Below are positions 16,863-26,066 of a DNA stretch of 64,000 nt, in pieces. The translations under genes were made by a program, and so were the position numbers. Each line of letters opens with the position of its first letter. Position 1 is the stretch's first letter. Under the pieces are notes generated by a model that was given only the letters and a program-made list of their open reading frames with translations, had not been told where the DNA came from and did no database searches. Source of the stretch: Leptospira perdikensis (lineage in GTDB: Bacteria; Spirochaetota; Leptospiria; Leptospirales; Leptospiraceae); NCBI RefSeq assembly GCF_004769575.1, contig NZ_RQGA01000003.1:434001-498000 (forward strand), in the 5' to 3' direction.

Positions 16863-18908
16863 GTGAGGGTTTTGCCACTGCACGCAGGAAGAGAAATATC
16901 ATCAAAACGTGTCTCCGGACTGGTTCAAGTTTACCAACGAGAGAACCGTTTATCGCGACAAACCAACCCATTTCCTGAAATTTTAGAAGATACTGTTTAC
17001 ACCCGAATTCTGAAAGATCCCAATTATTGGATCTCTCAAGATTTGGAAGATAAAATCATTCAAATCATAGCCCAATCACTCGATATTTCTGGGATTTTAT
17101 ACCATCTTGGAACGGAAAGTTTGATTACCAATGCGTATGATTTACTTCCTTTGGACGATTCAAGAATTGATTTGGTGGAGATGATTCAAAGGTTACCTAT
17201 TTTAATAGGTCGACTAACGCGTGCTGTATATTTAAACGTAAAACCCATTGCCGATCAAAAAGTAATTTTTGTATTTAATTATTTACCTGAATACCAAGAG
17301 AAATGGTATGATGCCGTTTTTTTTCAAGGTATGCTCAATGGTCTTGCCGTACTTTTTGAACTTAAAGAATTTAAAATCCGAATGACAAAAACCAAACTTT
17401 TTGGAATCCACATGTCTCACAAGGAGTTAGGTGAGGATATTGTATTTGGAACAGATTCTAATGAATATGAGATGGATTGGTTGGAAGACAAATTGTTTTT
17501 GTCTCGTTCTCGTTTGACAAAAGATGATATCACTAACAGACATAGAGTGATGGTCACTTCGCGAATGGATTCACAATTGGAAGAAATATCCATTGTAGAC
17601 GTTAAGGATGTGGTTCGAAGGTCTCGGGAACTTGCTATTGAAAACCGAGATTTAGAAGCGGCCGTTGAAGTGTTAAAATCTTTCAAACAGGAGTTGGAAA
17701 AAAAACAACTCTCCATGGCGAAGGATCTACGCCTTGCTAAAAACATCCAAAAAGGGCTCATTCCAGAAATCATCCCCGATTGGAATGGTATCCAGTTTTG
17801 GACTGGTTTTACTCCTATGCAAGAAGTGAGTGGGGATTATTATGATTACTTTCCATATAACATGAATAAGCTGGGAGTGGCTGTTTGTGATGTTTCTGGG
17901 CACGGAGTTCCGGCAGCTTTTATTACCGCATTATCCAAGCTGTTGTTTTCCAATTTTAAAAAATCAAAACCTTCCGAAATATTCAAACTCATCAATCGGG
18001 AGTTATTGGATTTGGTTAAACAACAGGGATATACAACTTGTGTTTATGTTTTAATCCATGATGACTACAAGGTTTTATATTCTGTTGCCGGCCATCCTCG
18101 CCCGATTTTATTTAGAGCTAAAACTGGTAGGGCAGAAATTTGTGAGGGAGATGGAACTTTTCTCGGAATGTTTCCCGATGCAGGTGAAACCTTTTTAGAT
18201 TTCCAACTCCAATTAGAGCCTGGAGACCAATTGTTTTTGTACACTGATGGTTTGATTGAAGCAGAAAATGATAAAGGTCTTGCGTTTGGAGAAACGAAAC
18301 TCATTCAAATCATAGAAACTTGTGCTGGAAAATCCATCCAAGATACAGTGGAAACTATCCTAACAACCCATAAAGAATTTACTATGGGTACAGATCCAAT
18401 GGATGATATCACTCTTCTTGGACTTCAGTTGTCCCCAAGACTTCCTGAATTCAATCTCATTAAAGCTAAAGGGGAGGAAGCTTATCTTAATAAAGAGTTT
18501 CAAGATGCTGTCAGTTTTTATGAAAAGGCACATCAGATTTTACCTCGCGAACTAGACACACAACTTTCTTATGGAAAAGCTCTTGCTCATAGTAGGGATT
18601 TTGATAAAGCCATTCGTTTGTTAGAATCTTATAATAAATTCAAAACTAATCATTTTAAGTCACATTCTGTTCTTGGTTATTGTTATTACCAAATGGAAAT
18701 GTTTGAAAAAGCGGAAATAGAATGGAAAAAAGCTCATTCGATTAACGATTCCAAATTATCGAACTTATATAACTTAGCGCAAGTATATAGAAAGTTAAAC
18801 CAAAAGAAAAAAATGAAAGATGTCATCGAAAAGATGAAACGAATTGATCCATCTTACATTCACATCCTTCCACTTGAAAAAAAGTGGGAGTCTTTACCTG
18901 ATGAATAG
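16863..18908 (+). CDS. PP2C-type (SpoIIE/RsbU) serine phosphatase with C-terminal TPRs
   Basis: 681 residues, starting at GTG 16863, supported by AAAGGA at 16849-16854, eight bases upstream. Residues 1-240 are an unassigned sensory-type region. A coiled coil (about 250-290) leads to KNIQKGLIPEIIPDWNGIQF. The phosphatase core follows: EVSGDYYDYF at about 322, VAVCDVSGHGVPAAF, YSVAGHPRPILF, LFLYTDGLIEAEN and MDDITLLGLQL, with the metal-binding Asp residues present. The last 140 residues are TPR repeats (AYLNKEFQDAVSFYEKAHQI, YYQMEMFEKAEIEWKKAHSI). Such proteins dephosphorylate anti-anti-sigma-type partners or similar targets. No partner is encoded next door. The following gene overlaps its stop by 8 bp. 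Confidence 0.9.
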   Translation: MRVLPLHAGREISSKRVSGLVQVYQRENRLSRQTNPFPEILEDTVYTRILKDPNYWISQDLEDKIIQIIAQSLDISGILYHLGTESLITNAYDLLPLDDSRIDLVEMIQRLPILIGRLTRAVYLNVKPIADQKVIFVFNYLPEYQEKWYDAVFFQGMLNGLAVLFELKEFKIRMTKTKLFGIHMSHKELGEDIVFGTDSNEYEMDWLEDKLFLSRSRLTKDDITNRHRVMVTSRMDSQLEEISIVDVKDVVRRSRELAIENRDLEAAVEVLKSFKQELEKKQLSMAKDLRLAKNIQKGLIPEIIPDWNGIQFWTGFTPMQEVSGDYYDYFPYNMNKLGVAVCDVSGHGVPAAFITALSKLLFSNFKKSKPSEIFKLINRELLDLVKQQGYTTCVYVLIHDDYKVLYSVAGHPRPILFRAKTGRAEICEGDGTFLGMFPDAGETFLDFQLQLEPGDQLFLYTDGLIEAENDKGLAFGETKLIQIIETCAGKSIQDTVETILTTHKEFTMGTDPMDDITLLGLQLSPRLPEFNLIKAKGEEAYLNKEFQDAVSFYEKAHQILPRELDTQLSYGKALAHSRDFDKAIRLLESYNKFKTNHFKSHSVLGYCYYQMEMFEKAEIEWKKAHSINDSKLSNLYNLAQVYRKLNQKKKMKDVIEKMKRIDPSYIHILPLEKKWESLPDE

Positions 18909-19947
18909 AATCAAACTTTTAATTCTATCCCTTTGTTTTTTTCATTTTAGTTTTCCAGTAGATCATAGTTTTCATCCTGATTTTGGATTAGAATGGTGTT
19001 ACTTTGTTGGACATATTGAATCAAAATCAGGAAACCATTACGGGTATGAATTGTCTTTTTTTCGCCTAAAGTTTTCTGATGATAAAGATTGGAATCCTGA
19101 GATTTTTCCTGTTCATTTTGCTATCTCCGATTTTTCTTCTAAAAAATATAAAAATTCTCAAACCATTAAACGAACGATAGGTGATCTTGCGGGTTATTCA
19201 GAAAAAACAATTTATAGTGGGGATTATCATTTGGAGATAATTTCCAAAGATAAATTTCATATCAAAGCTCAATCCAAATCGAAAGATTTGAGTTTGGATT
19301 TGGAATTGGAAGGAAATGGAAAAATTTTGGTACATGGTGATAAAGGGGTTTCTATCAAATCCAATCGAAATCCAAATATATTTTCATATTATTATAGTTA
19401 TCCCAGACTCAAAACAACAGGAAATCTTTTTATGAATGGGAAAAGAGAAACCATTCTATCCGGAAATTCTTGGATGGATCATGAATGGAACGAAAAAAAT
19501 TCTAAGTCCCTTCCTACTCTTGCCACAGGGGAAACCGGTTGGGATTGGATTTGTTTGTCGGATTCTTTAGGTGGTGACTATGTATTCTTTCGGTTTAGAG
19601 AATCGCATATAGTAACTCCAGAGGTTTTTGGAACCTATCGAAATCCAGAAGGAAAAACTACTTACTGGAAGGAGCCAGGCCAGGTCAAAATGGAAACTAT
19701 AGGATCTTTTTGGAAAAGTCCGAATACAAAAATAGAATATCCACTCCACTGGAAAATCAAATATCCAGGAGGGGAATGGATTGTTTCCCCACTTTTCAAT
19801 GAACAAGAGTTTGATGGAACCAAAACAACTTCTACAATCTATTGGGAAGGTGGAGTAGAAGCTTTCGATCCAATCCAAAAAAAGTCATCCAAAGGATATT
19901 TAGAATTGAAAGGTTACAAAAAACCGAAAGAGTGGTGGGAGTTCTAA
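18901..19947 (+). CDS. CrtC/AttH-like lipocalin-domain protein
   Basis: 348 residues from ATG at 18901, with a signal-like hydrophobic start (RIKLLILSLCFFHFSFP). FGLEWCYFVGHIES and YGYELSFFRLKF correspond to the 'EWWYFTGHL...FGYQ' opening of the CrtC/AttH family, and GNSWMDHEWNE matches its central DHEW motif. The two halves would form two lipocalin-like barrels. Members include carotenoid 1,2-hydratases, but most are uncharacterised, and I see no carotenoid genes here. It lies between the phosphatase and the Yej-type transporter with overlaps or gaps under 10 bp, so it is probably part of that operon and may handle a lipidic ligand in the periplasm. Confidence 0.78.
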   Translation: MNRIKLLILSLCFFHFSFPVDHSFHPDFGLEWCYFVGHIESKSGNHYGYELSFFRLKFSDDKDWNPEIFPVHFAISDFSSKKYKNSQTIKRTIGDLAGYSEKTIYSGDYHLEIISKDKFHIKAQSKSKDLSLDLELEGNGKILVHGDKGVSIKSNRNPNIFSYYYSYPRLKTTGNLFMNGKRETILSGNSWMDHEWNEKNSKSLPTLATGETGWDWICLSDSLGGDYVFFRFRESHIVTPEVFGTYRNPEGKTTYWKEPGQVKMETIGSFWKSPNTKIEYPLHWKIKYPGGEWIVSPLFNEQEFDGTKTTSTIYWEGGVEAFDPIQKKSSKGYLELKGYKKPKEWWEF

Positions 19948-19950
19948 GAT

Positions 19951-20961
19951 ATGTGGAAATATTTTCTAAAACGGTTTTTACTCATCTTTCCTACCCTACT
20001 TGGAATCACTTTCCTTGTTTTTTTAATCTCCCATTTTGCGCCCGGTGGACCACTCAATAGTGAAATTGCAAAATTAAAAGGTACTGGTAATTTAGCCGGG
20101 GCATCTACCAAACAAATTTCGCAGGAAGAAATTGAACTCATCAAACAAAGACTCCACTTGGACAAACCAGCACCGGTGGCTTATTTACTTTGGTTAAAAC
20201 AAATTGTGCAGTTTGATTTAGGAGAATCGAGATTACACTCTAGAAAAGTTTCGGAACTCATTGTAGAGAAACTTCCTGTTTCTCTTTTTTTTGGTTTGTC
20301 TGGTTTCTTTTTAACTTATTTGATTTGTATCCCTCTTGGAATTCAGAAGGCTCTAAAAGAAGGCAGTCGGTTTGATTTCATTTCTAGTTTCATTATCTTT
20401 TTCACGTACTCCCTTCCTGTTTTTGCATTTGCTATGTTACTTTTGTATTTGTTTGCATCGGGGGAAGTGTTCTCCTTTTTTCCATTAGGACATGAAGTGT
20501 CCGACTTCTATGAAGATTTGAGTTTTTGGGGAAAGGTAAACGATCGTCTGACTCATATGTTTTTGCCTGTGATTTGTTATGTTGTTGGTAGTTTTGCAGT
20601 CCTTACTTTACTAATGAAAAATAGTTTGTTAGACCAAATTGCCAAAGAATACGTTCGCACTGCTATTTCCAAAGGACTTAGTTTTCCTGATTCAATTTTT
20701 CGTCATGCTTTTCGAAACTCTCTCATTCCCATTGCTACTGGTTTTGGAAGTAACTTAACTTTAATTTTTTCTGGTTCCTTATTCATTGAGTTGGTTTTTA
20801 ATATCGATGGGATGGGACTTCTTAGTTTTGAAGCAGTTAGAGAAAGAGATACCGATCTAATGATGGGTTTACTTCTTGCTCAAAGTTTTTTAGGACTCAT
20901 AGGAAAAATTGTCTCTGATTTCTGTTATATACTTATTGATCCGAGGATTGATTTCGAATGA
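19951..20961 (+). CDS. yejB: Yej-type peptide ABC transporter permease 1
   Basis: 336 residues with six membrane helices. The permease loop [27 protein letters not shown] (EAA-type, contacts the ATPase) is at about 235-260. The sequence resembles YejB more closely than generic Opp[10 protein letters not shown] early, a long loop [42 protein letters not shown], and the ending IDPRIDFE. YejABEF systems import peptides such as microcin C, antimicrobial peptides and, in some bacteria, wall-derived peptides. The gene overlaps yejE by four bases. No substrate-binding protein gene (yejA) is found in this window. Confidence 0.92.
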   Translation: MWKYFLKRFLLIFPTLLGITFLVFLISHFAPGGPLNSEIAKLKGTGNLAGASTKQISQEEIELIKQRLHLDKPAPVAYLLWLKQIVQFDLGESRLHSRKVSELIVEKLPVSLFFGLSGFFLTYLICIPLGIQKALKEGSRFDFISSFIIFFTYSLPVFAFAMLLLYLFASGEVFSFFPLGHEVSDFYEDLSFWGKVNDRLTHMFLPVICYVVGSFAVLTLLMKNSLLDQIAKEYVRTAISKGLSFPDSIFRHAFRNSLIPIATGFGSNLTLIFSGSLFIELVFNIDGMGLLSFEAVRERDTDLMMGLLLAQSFLGLIGKIVSDFCYILIDPRIDFE

Positions 20962-22007
20962 ATTTTATTTCAAACCCGGCAAACGTTCGTAAGTGGGAAA
21001 AGTTTAAAAAAAATAAACGTGCTTATTATTCGATGTTAATTTTGTTTTACACTTATATTTTATCTTTATTTTCCCCACTTCTTATCAATAACAAACCATT
21101 GTTTATTTTGTATGAAGGGACAGTGTCTTTTCCGATTTTCAGTTTTTATCCAGAAACAAAGTTTGGTGGGGTCAATCTAACTGAACCCAACTATAAAAAA
21201 CTCAGTAAAGAATCCAGATTTATTGATTCATCCAACTATATGTTGTTTCCACCCATCCCATTTGGTGTGAATGAAGACAACTTAGAAAGTTTAGAAGAAG
21301 GAACAAACCCACCGTCAAAACCAACACTTCGTCATTGGATGGGAACGGACGATCGTGGCAGAGATGTATTCACTCGTATCATTTATGGATACAGACTTGC
21401 AATGACTTTTAGTTTGATCCTTATTGTGGTAGAGATACTTCTTGCCTCTTTCATTGGTGGGGTTCAAGGTTATTTTGTCGGGCGTTTGGATTTGTTTTTA
21501 CAGCGAATCATTGAAATCCTTTCTGCTATCCCGTTTTTGTATCTGATTTTGATTATGGGTTCTTTTTTTGGAAGAGGGTTTATGATTCTCATTGTGACCT
21601 ATGGATCTCTTAGTTGGATTAGCCTTAGTTATTATATGCGCGGAGAGTTTTTGAAACTCCGCAAACAACAGTTTGTTGATGCTGCAAAAACATTAGGAGC
21701 TTCTTCTTTTTCCATCATCATGAGGCATCTATTGCCGAATTCCATTACACCCCTTGTTACTTTTTTACCTTTTATTCTAATCTCCGCGATCTCTGTACTG
21801 TCAGCTCTTGATTTTCTTGGTTATGGAATTCCGGCCCCCAATCCCTCTTGGGGGGAATTGATTGGTCAAGGAAGAGAAAGGCTTACGGCTTGGTGGTTGA
21901 TTACTTTTCCATCTGTTGCTTTGTTTCTTGCCATTTTATTTTCGGCATTTGTGGGAGAAGGACTTCGGGATGCCTTCGATCCCAAAGATAAGGTGGTTTA
22001 CGAATGA
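20958..22007 (+). CDS. yejE: Yej-type peptide ABC transporter permease 2
   Basis: 349 residues. After the first helix there is a large extracytoplasmic insert (about 40-120) with [25 protein letters not shown] and [20 protein letters not shown], the hallmarks of YejE rather than OppC. EAA loop: [27 protein letters not shown]. The C-terminal GLRDAFDPK is also typical. Together with YejB it forms the channel of the importer. It overlaps both neighbours by four bases (ATGA), so translation is coupled. Confidence 0.93.
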   Translation: MNFISNPANVRKWEKFKKNKRAYYSMLILFYTYILSLFSPLLINNKPLFILYEGTVSFPIFSFYPETKFGGVNLTEPNYKKLSKESRFIDSSNYMLFPPIPFGVNEDNLESLEEGTNPPSKPTLRHWMGTDDRGRDVFTRIIYGYRLAMTFSLILIVVEILLASFIGGVQGYFVGRLDLFLQRIIEILSAIPFLYLILIMGSFFGRGFMILIVTYGSLSWISLSYYMRGEFLKLRKQQFVDAAKTLGASSFSIIMRHLLPNSITPLVTFLPFILISAISVLSALDFLGYGIPAPNPSWGELIGQGRERLTAWWLITFPSVALFLAILFSAFVGEGLRDAFDPKDKVVYE

Positions 22008-22993
22008 ATCAGAATACAAAAGCCATCCAAGTCAAAGATCTATCCATACAGATTAAGACCGATGATGGAATTTTATCCATTGTCGACAGTCTCAATTTTC
22101 ATTTAGTAAAGGGTGAAACATTGGCATTGGTGGGTGAGTCCGGATGTGGAAAGTCGATCACCAGTTTGGCCCTCACAAAGTTATTACCATCCAATACCAC
22201 TTTATATCCAACAGGATCGATTTTATTCGAAGGAAATGACTTACTTCAGTCTTCTCCAGAACACCTAAGGTCTGTTCGTGGAAAAGAAATTTCTTATGTA
22301 TTTCAAGAACCATTTTCCGCTTTGAACCCACTCCATAGAATAGGAGCCCAATTGGTTGAAGGATTTCTATTACATGGACTTGGTTCTAAACAAGAAGCAG
22401 AAGAGAAAGCCGTTTATTTATTGGAGAGAGTTGGGATCACAGATGCAAAGTTAAGACTCGGGCAATACCCAAATCAGTTCTCTGGTGGGATGTTACAAAG
22501 AGTTTGTATTGCTATGGCCCTGATGTGTGACCCAAAAATTTTAATCGCAGACGAACCCACAAGTGCTATCGATGTTACCATTCAATTACAATTGATCGAA
22601 CTTCTGAAAGAGTTACGTAAAGAAAATGGCATGTCAGTTCTTTTTATATCCCATGATATTGGACTTGTGAGTCATATTACTGATCGGATTGCTGTGATGT
22701 ATGCAGGAAAAATCATTGAACAAGGGAGTGTGGCTGAGGTCATTGACAGCCCAAAACATCCATACACGCGGGCCTTAATTTCGGCTTATCCCACTCATGA
22801 AAATATTGGTAAAAAATTAGTAACTATCGACGGGATTGTACCTTCTCCTAAATCTTATCCAAGAGGTTGTCGGTTCCACACACGGTGCAATGAAAAACTT
22901 CCTGTTTGCAATCAGTCAGTGCCGAAAGCGGTATCCATGTCTGAATACCAATCAGTAGAATGTTTTTTATACGGAGGAAAGGAAAGTGCTTAA
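22004..22993 (+). CDS. Peptide ABC transporter ATP-binding protein (first YejF half)
   Basis: 329 residues. Walker A GESGCGKS at about 45, Q-loop [11 protein letters not shown], signature [15 protein letters not shown], Walker [13 protein letters not shown] and switch His in [10 protein letters not shown] are all present. The C-terminal extension has [18 protein letters not shown], the oligopeptide-transporter tail whose cysteines can hold an iron-sulphur cluster. In E. coli the two ATPase halves are fused as YejF; here they are two genes overlapping by 8 bp. The signature is FSGG in place of LSGG, which is common in this subfamily. Confidence 0.92.
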   Translation: MNQNTKAIQVKDLSIQIKTDDGILSIVDSLNFHLVKGETLALVGESGCGKSITSLALTKLLPSNTTLYPTGSILFEGNDLLQSSPEHLRSVRGKEISYVFQEPFSALNPLHRIGAQLVEGFLLHGLGSKQEAEEKAVYLLERVGITDAKLRLGQYPNQFSGGMLQRVCIAMALMCDPKILIADEPTSAIDVTIQLQLIELLKELRKENGMSVLFISHDIGLVSHITDRIAVMYAGKIIEQGSVAEVIDSPKHPYTRALISAYPTHENIGKKLVTIDGIVPSPKSYPRGCRFHTRCNEKLPVCNQSVPKAVSMSEYQSVECFLYGGKESA

Positions 22994-23942
22994 TGTCAAA
23001 GACTTAGTTGTTTCTTATAAACAATCGCAAACTCTTTCTTTCACTTCCAAACGCCTTGTTGCTGTTGAGGGAGTCAGTTTTTCTATTCCTCAGGGAAAAA
23101 TATTAGGTCTTGTGGGTGAATCTGGATGTGGTAAGTCCACCATTGGACGAGCGATATTATCTCTATTACCATTTGATTCCGGTTCTATTCAGTTTGAAGA
23201 AAAGGAAATTAAAAACATTCCAAAAGAAGAAAAAAAAGCTCTCAAACGAAAGATCCAAGTCGTGTTTCAAGACCCATATTCTTCACTTAACCCACGTTTT
23301 ACGATAGAAGAGATCATCACCGAAGGGTTACAAATTCATTTTCCAAACTTAACTTCATCTGAAAAAAAAGAAAAAGCGATTCAAGCACTTCATGAGGTGA
23401 ATTTACCTGCCGATATCCTACATCGTTATCCTCATGAGTTTAGTGGTGGGCAAAGGCAAAGGATTGCCATCGCTCGGGCTTTGATTTTAGAGCCAAATCT
23501 TGTAGTTTGCGATGAAGCGGTTTCTGCGTTAGATATTTCAACACAAGCACAAGTTATTAATAATATTTTGTTATTACGTGAGAAATATGGTCTATCTTAT
23601 TTGTTTATATCTCATGACTTGAACATTGTAAAACACGTATCGGATCGAATTGCCGTTATGTATTTGGGACAAATTGTCGAAGAAGGTAGTCGAGATGAAA
23701 TCAGTAATTCACCTCTACATCCTTATACAAAGGCTTTATTCTCTGCTAGTTTTGATTTAAAGGATCGTACAAGGGTTTCTAAACCCTTGACGGGAGAAAT
23801 ACCTAGTTTGATGAACAAACCTAAAGGTTGCCGATTCCATACAAGATGTCCCATTGTTCAAGATATTTGTAAAACGGAAGAACCTGTGGAAACTTTTCCT
23901 ACACAATCACGTAGAGTAAAATGCCATTTCCCTTTAAAGTAA
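22986..23942 (+). CDS. Peptide ABC transporter ATP-binding protein (second YejF half)
   Basis: 318 residues, starting at GTG 22986 with GGAGGAAAGG directly upstream. Walker [11 protein letters not shown]-loop VFQDPYSSLNPRFT, signature FSGGQRQRIAIARAL, Walker B LVVCDEAVSALD and FISHDLNIVKHVSD are present. The second half ends with the Cys-containing tail CRFHTRCPIVQDICK. Walker B has CDEAVSALD, the form usual for OppF/DppF-type subunits. It pairs with the product of the preceding gene to drive YejB/YejE. The next gene begins 7 bp downstream. Confidence 0.92.
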   Translation: MLNVKDLVVSYKQSQTLSFTSKRLVAVEGVSFSIPQGKILGLVGESGCGKSTIGRAILSLLPFDSGSIQFEEKEIKNIPKEEKKALKRKIQVVFQDPYSSLNPRFTIEEIITEGLQIHFPNLTSSEKKEKAIQALHEVNLPADILHRYPHEFSGGQRQRIAIARALILEPNLVVCDEAVSALDISTQAQVINNILLLREKYGLSYLFISHDLNIVKHVSDRIAVMYLGQIVEEGSRDEISNSPLHPYTKALFSASFDLKDRTRVSKPLTGEIPSLMNKPKGCRFHTRCPIVQDICKTEEPVETFPTQSRRVKCHFPLK

Positions 23943-23949
23943 AATTACG

Positions 23950-26025
23950 ATGAAACTAAGTATCAGAGACAAAATCAAAGGAGTGATCGGTAAAATTTTA
24001 CTGACTTTGATATTTGTTGTTTCTATGACGATGTTTTTTATTCTGTATCCGCTTTTGGCAGATCCAGACTACTATAAAAACCTAATCTTAGATACGACAA
24101 ACCAGCTAACAGGACTGCAGGTGAATTATCAATCTTCGGAACCTGTTTTTTTCCCATTTCCAGGTATAGAACTTGCCGAAGTAACAGTTTCAAAAAATGA
24201 AGATGAACTCATCAAAGTTCATAAACTTCGCATTGAAGTTTATTATGGGGTTTTTGTAGGCCAGGCTCTAGAAATTCGAAAGATTTATCTCAACACAGGC
24301 ACAGTGGAGATCACTCGAGAGAAAGATGAGTCCTTCCCTATTTTTGAAAGGATACTTTCTGATTCAGAAAATCCCACAAAGGAAATTAAAAAAGAAAAAG
24401 AAGAGGTCATACCTCAGGAAACAAAATATTACTTTTCAAAGATTTTTGCAAACTTTGTAAACCAAATCGAAATCAAAAATATTACAATTCTTTTTGAAGA
24501 TAAGTTATATTCTCGGAAAATCAAATTATATCTTTGGGAAACAACTTTTCATTTAGATCGCGACTTACGAGATTTAGATATTTACATTTATGGAAAGTTA
24601 AACGACGAACCTATTTCTCTTAGCACCAATGTTTTGTTTGTTACTGATGAGATGACCTATGAATCTTCAAGATTAGAAGGTGAGTTTACATTTCAAAATT
24701 TAAAAGGGACGGATCTTCACGATATACTTATCATTTTTACCTATGGCGATTTGCGTTTTGCAAGAACCACTGGTAATGTTCCATTTTACAAACGAGATGA
24801 AGCTAAAATTTATGCAATTGTCGATCGGATGCACATTCGGGACTTGGCTCTAAAAGATGGTAAAACATTTGCTGACGGTTATGTATCGACTGTTATCAAT
24901 TATGACATCCGTGAAGACAAAATATCCTTTGCTGATATAATTGTTGATTGGAAAGGGAAATCAAAGTTAAACGGGTCCGGATATGTTAATTTTCTAAAAC
25001 CGCCGTTATCACCCACTATATCTTTTGAAGGAACTTCGGATTATTTAGATGTCCCAAGTATCATCAAAGTCATTAAAATTTGGGTAGATCCCGACTTTGA
25101 AAAATCAATTCTTACAAGAGATATACCAAGTACTGGTTATGTGAATCGAATGAATGTTTATCTAAATTTTCATTTACGAAACCTGAATGTTACCGATTTC
25201 CATGCAGACTCTTTAAAGTTAAGTCTTCATTATGCCAAACGAAAACTGAATATTACTAAGTATGAATTAAAAGCGTATGAAGGAATTGTTACAGGAACGG
25301 GACATTATCTTTGGGGTCCAAATGCAGGGCTTGAAATCAAAGGGAATATAAAAAATTTAAGTGTAGCACCAATCCTTTCTGATCTTTTCAAAATATCCCC
25401 GATCACAGGAAAATTAGATTCTGAATTTATTTTGGCTTCTCCTGCGAACACGGAAGATGGACTTATTTCTAATTTACAAATTTTAGGTAACATCAGTGCA
25501 AATAATGGTGAGTTGTTAAGTTATACAAATATTTTAAAACCAATCAGTTCGATTGGTAGTGTCATCAATCTTAAAAAAATCGATTTCAGTCGCGCGACAC
25601 CGTATAACGAGCTAAAGTTTGATTTTCTTTATGCAAAAGAAACAATTGAAGTAAAGAATTTTGCTTTAAAAGCAGATGGAATTGCAGGTTCTGGCGGTGG
25701 TAAAATCGGATTTAATAAAAATATCGATATGAGGTTTACCATTGCCTTTCCTGGAGTTGCTGGTAGAGCTTTAAAACTTCCCATCATCTACAGAGGAACC
25801 TATGGAGTTTCGGCACCTTTCATTGATCCTATTTGGCTTGGTTCCGTTTATGCAGGTACGATTTTCCTTGCAAGTCCTGCTGGTGCCGCTGTTGGTGGGA
25901 TTGCTGGATCGGCTATGTCAGACTATGTAAATCGAGCTGTGGATAACGTAGCCGGTGGGGTACAAAAAAGTTGGAAGGGAATTAAGTCACTGTTTGGTGG
26001 GGAAGAGGAAGAAAAGGAAAAATAA
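23950..26025 (+). CDS. AsmA-like membrane-anchored protein
   Basis: 691 residues with one N-terminal transmembrane helix (KILLTLIFVVSMTMFFILYPLL) and a very long beta-rich periplasmic body. PDYYKNLILDTTNQLTGLQV near the start and PFPGIELAEVTV resemble the AsmA N-terminus. The C-terminal third (GSGGGKIGFNKNIDMRFTIAF, preceded by NELKFDFLYAKETIEVKNFALKADG in shorter pieces) matches the AsmA C-terminal repeat, with a Gly/Ala-rich end and an acidic tail EEEEKEK. AsmA-family proteins form bridge-like conduits moving phospholipid between membranes; E. coli homologues are TamB, YhdP and AsmA. It ends the Yej-type operon, and its stop codon is inside a hairpin. Confidence 0.8.
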   Translation: MKLSIRDKIKGVIGKILLTLIFVVSMTMFFILYPLLADPDYYKNLILDTTNQLTGLQVNYQSSEPVFFPFPGIELAEVTVSKNEDELIKVHKLRIEVYYGVFVGQALEIRKIYLNTGTVEITREKDESFPIFERILSDSENPTKEIKKEKEEVIPQETKYYFSKIFANFVNQIEIKNITILFEDKLYSRKIKLYLWETTFHLDRDLRDLDIYIYGKLNDEPISLSTNVLFVTDEMTYESSRLEGEFTFQNLKGTDLHDILIIFTYGDLRFARTTGNVPFYKRDEAKIYAIVDRMHIRDLALKDGKTFADGYVSTVINYDIREDKISFADIIVDWKGKSKLNGSGYVNFLKPPLSPTISFEGTSDYLDVPSIIKVIKIWVDPDFEKSILTRDIPSTGYVNRMNVYLNFHLRNLNVTDFHADSLKLSLHYAKRKLNITKYELKAYEGIVTGTGHYLWGPNAGLEIKGNIKNLSVAPILSDLFKISPITGKLDSEFILASPANTEDGLISNLQILGNISANNGELLSYTNILKPISSIGSVINLKKIDFSRATPYNELKFDFLYAKETIEVKNFALKADGIAGSGGGKIGFNKNIDMRFTIAFPGVAGRALKLPIIYRGTYGVSAPFIDPIWLGSVYAGTIFLASPAGAAVGGIAGSAMSDYVNRAVDNVAGGVQKSWKGIKSLFGGEEEEKEK

Positions 26026-26050
26026 TACCAACAACGAATCGTTGGTATTA
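26016..26050 (-). terminator. Terminator hairpin between two convergent genes
   Basis: TAATACCAAC (26023-26032) and GTTGGTATTA (26041-26050) form a perfect 10-bp stem with an 8-base loop. On the minus strand it is followed by TTTTTCC, so it mainly serves the lipoprotein gene that ends at 26067. It also covers the stop codon of the AsmA-like gene. Confidence 0.75.
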
Positions 26051-26066
26051 TACCTGCAGTTTGTTT

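Noticed and set aside
18901..19947. Calling the CrtC-like protein a carotenoid hydratase
   Set aside because: The family match is only at the fold and DHEW level and there are no carotenoid genes in the window.
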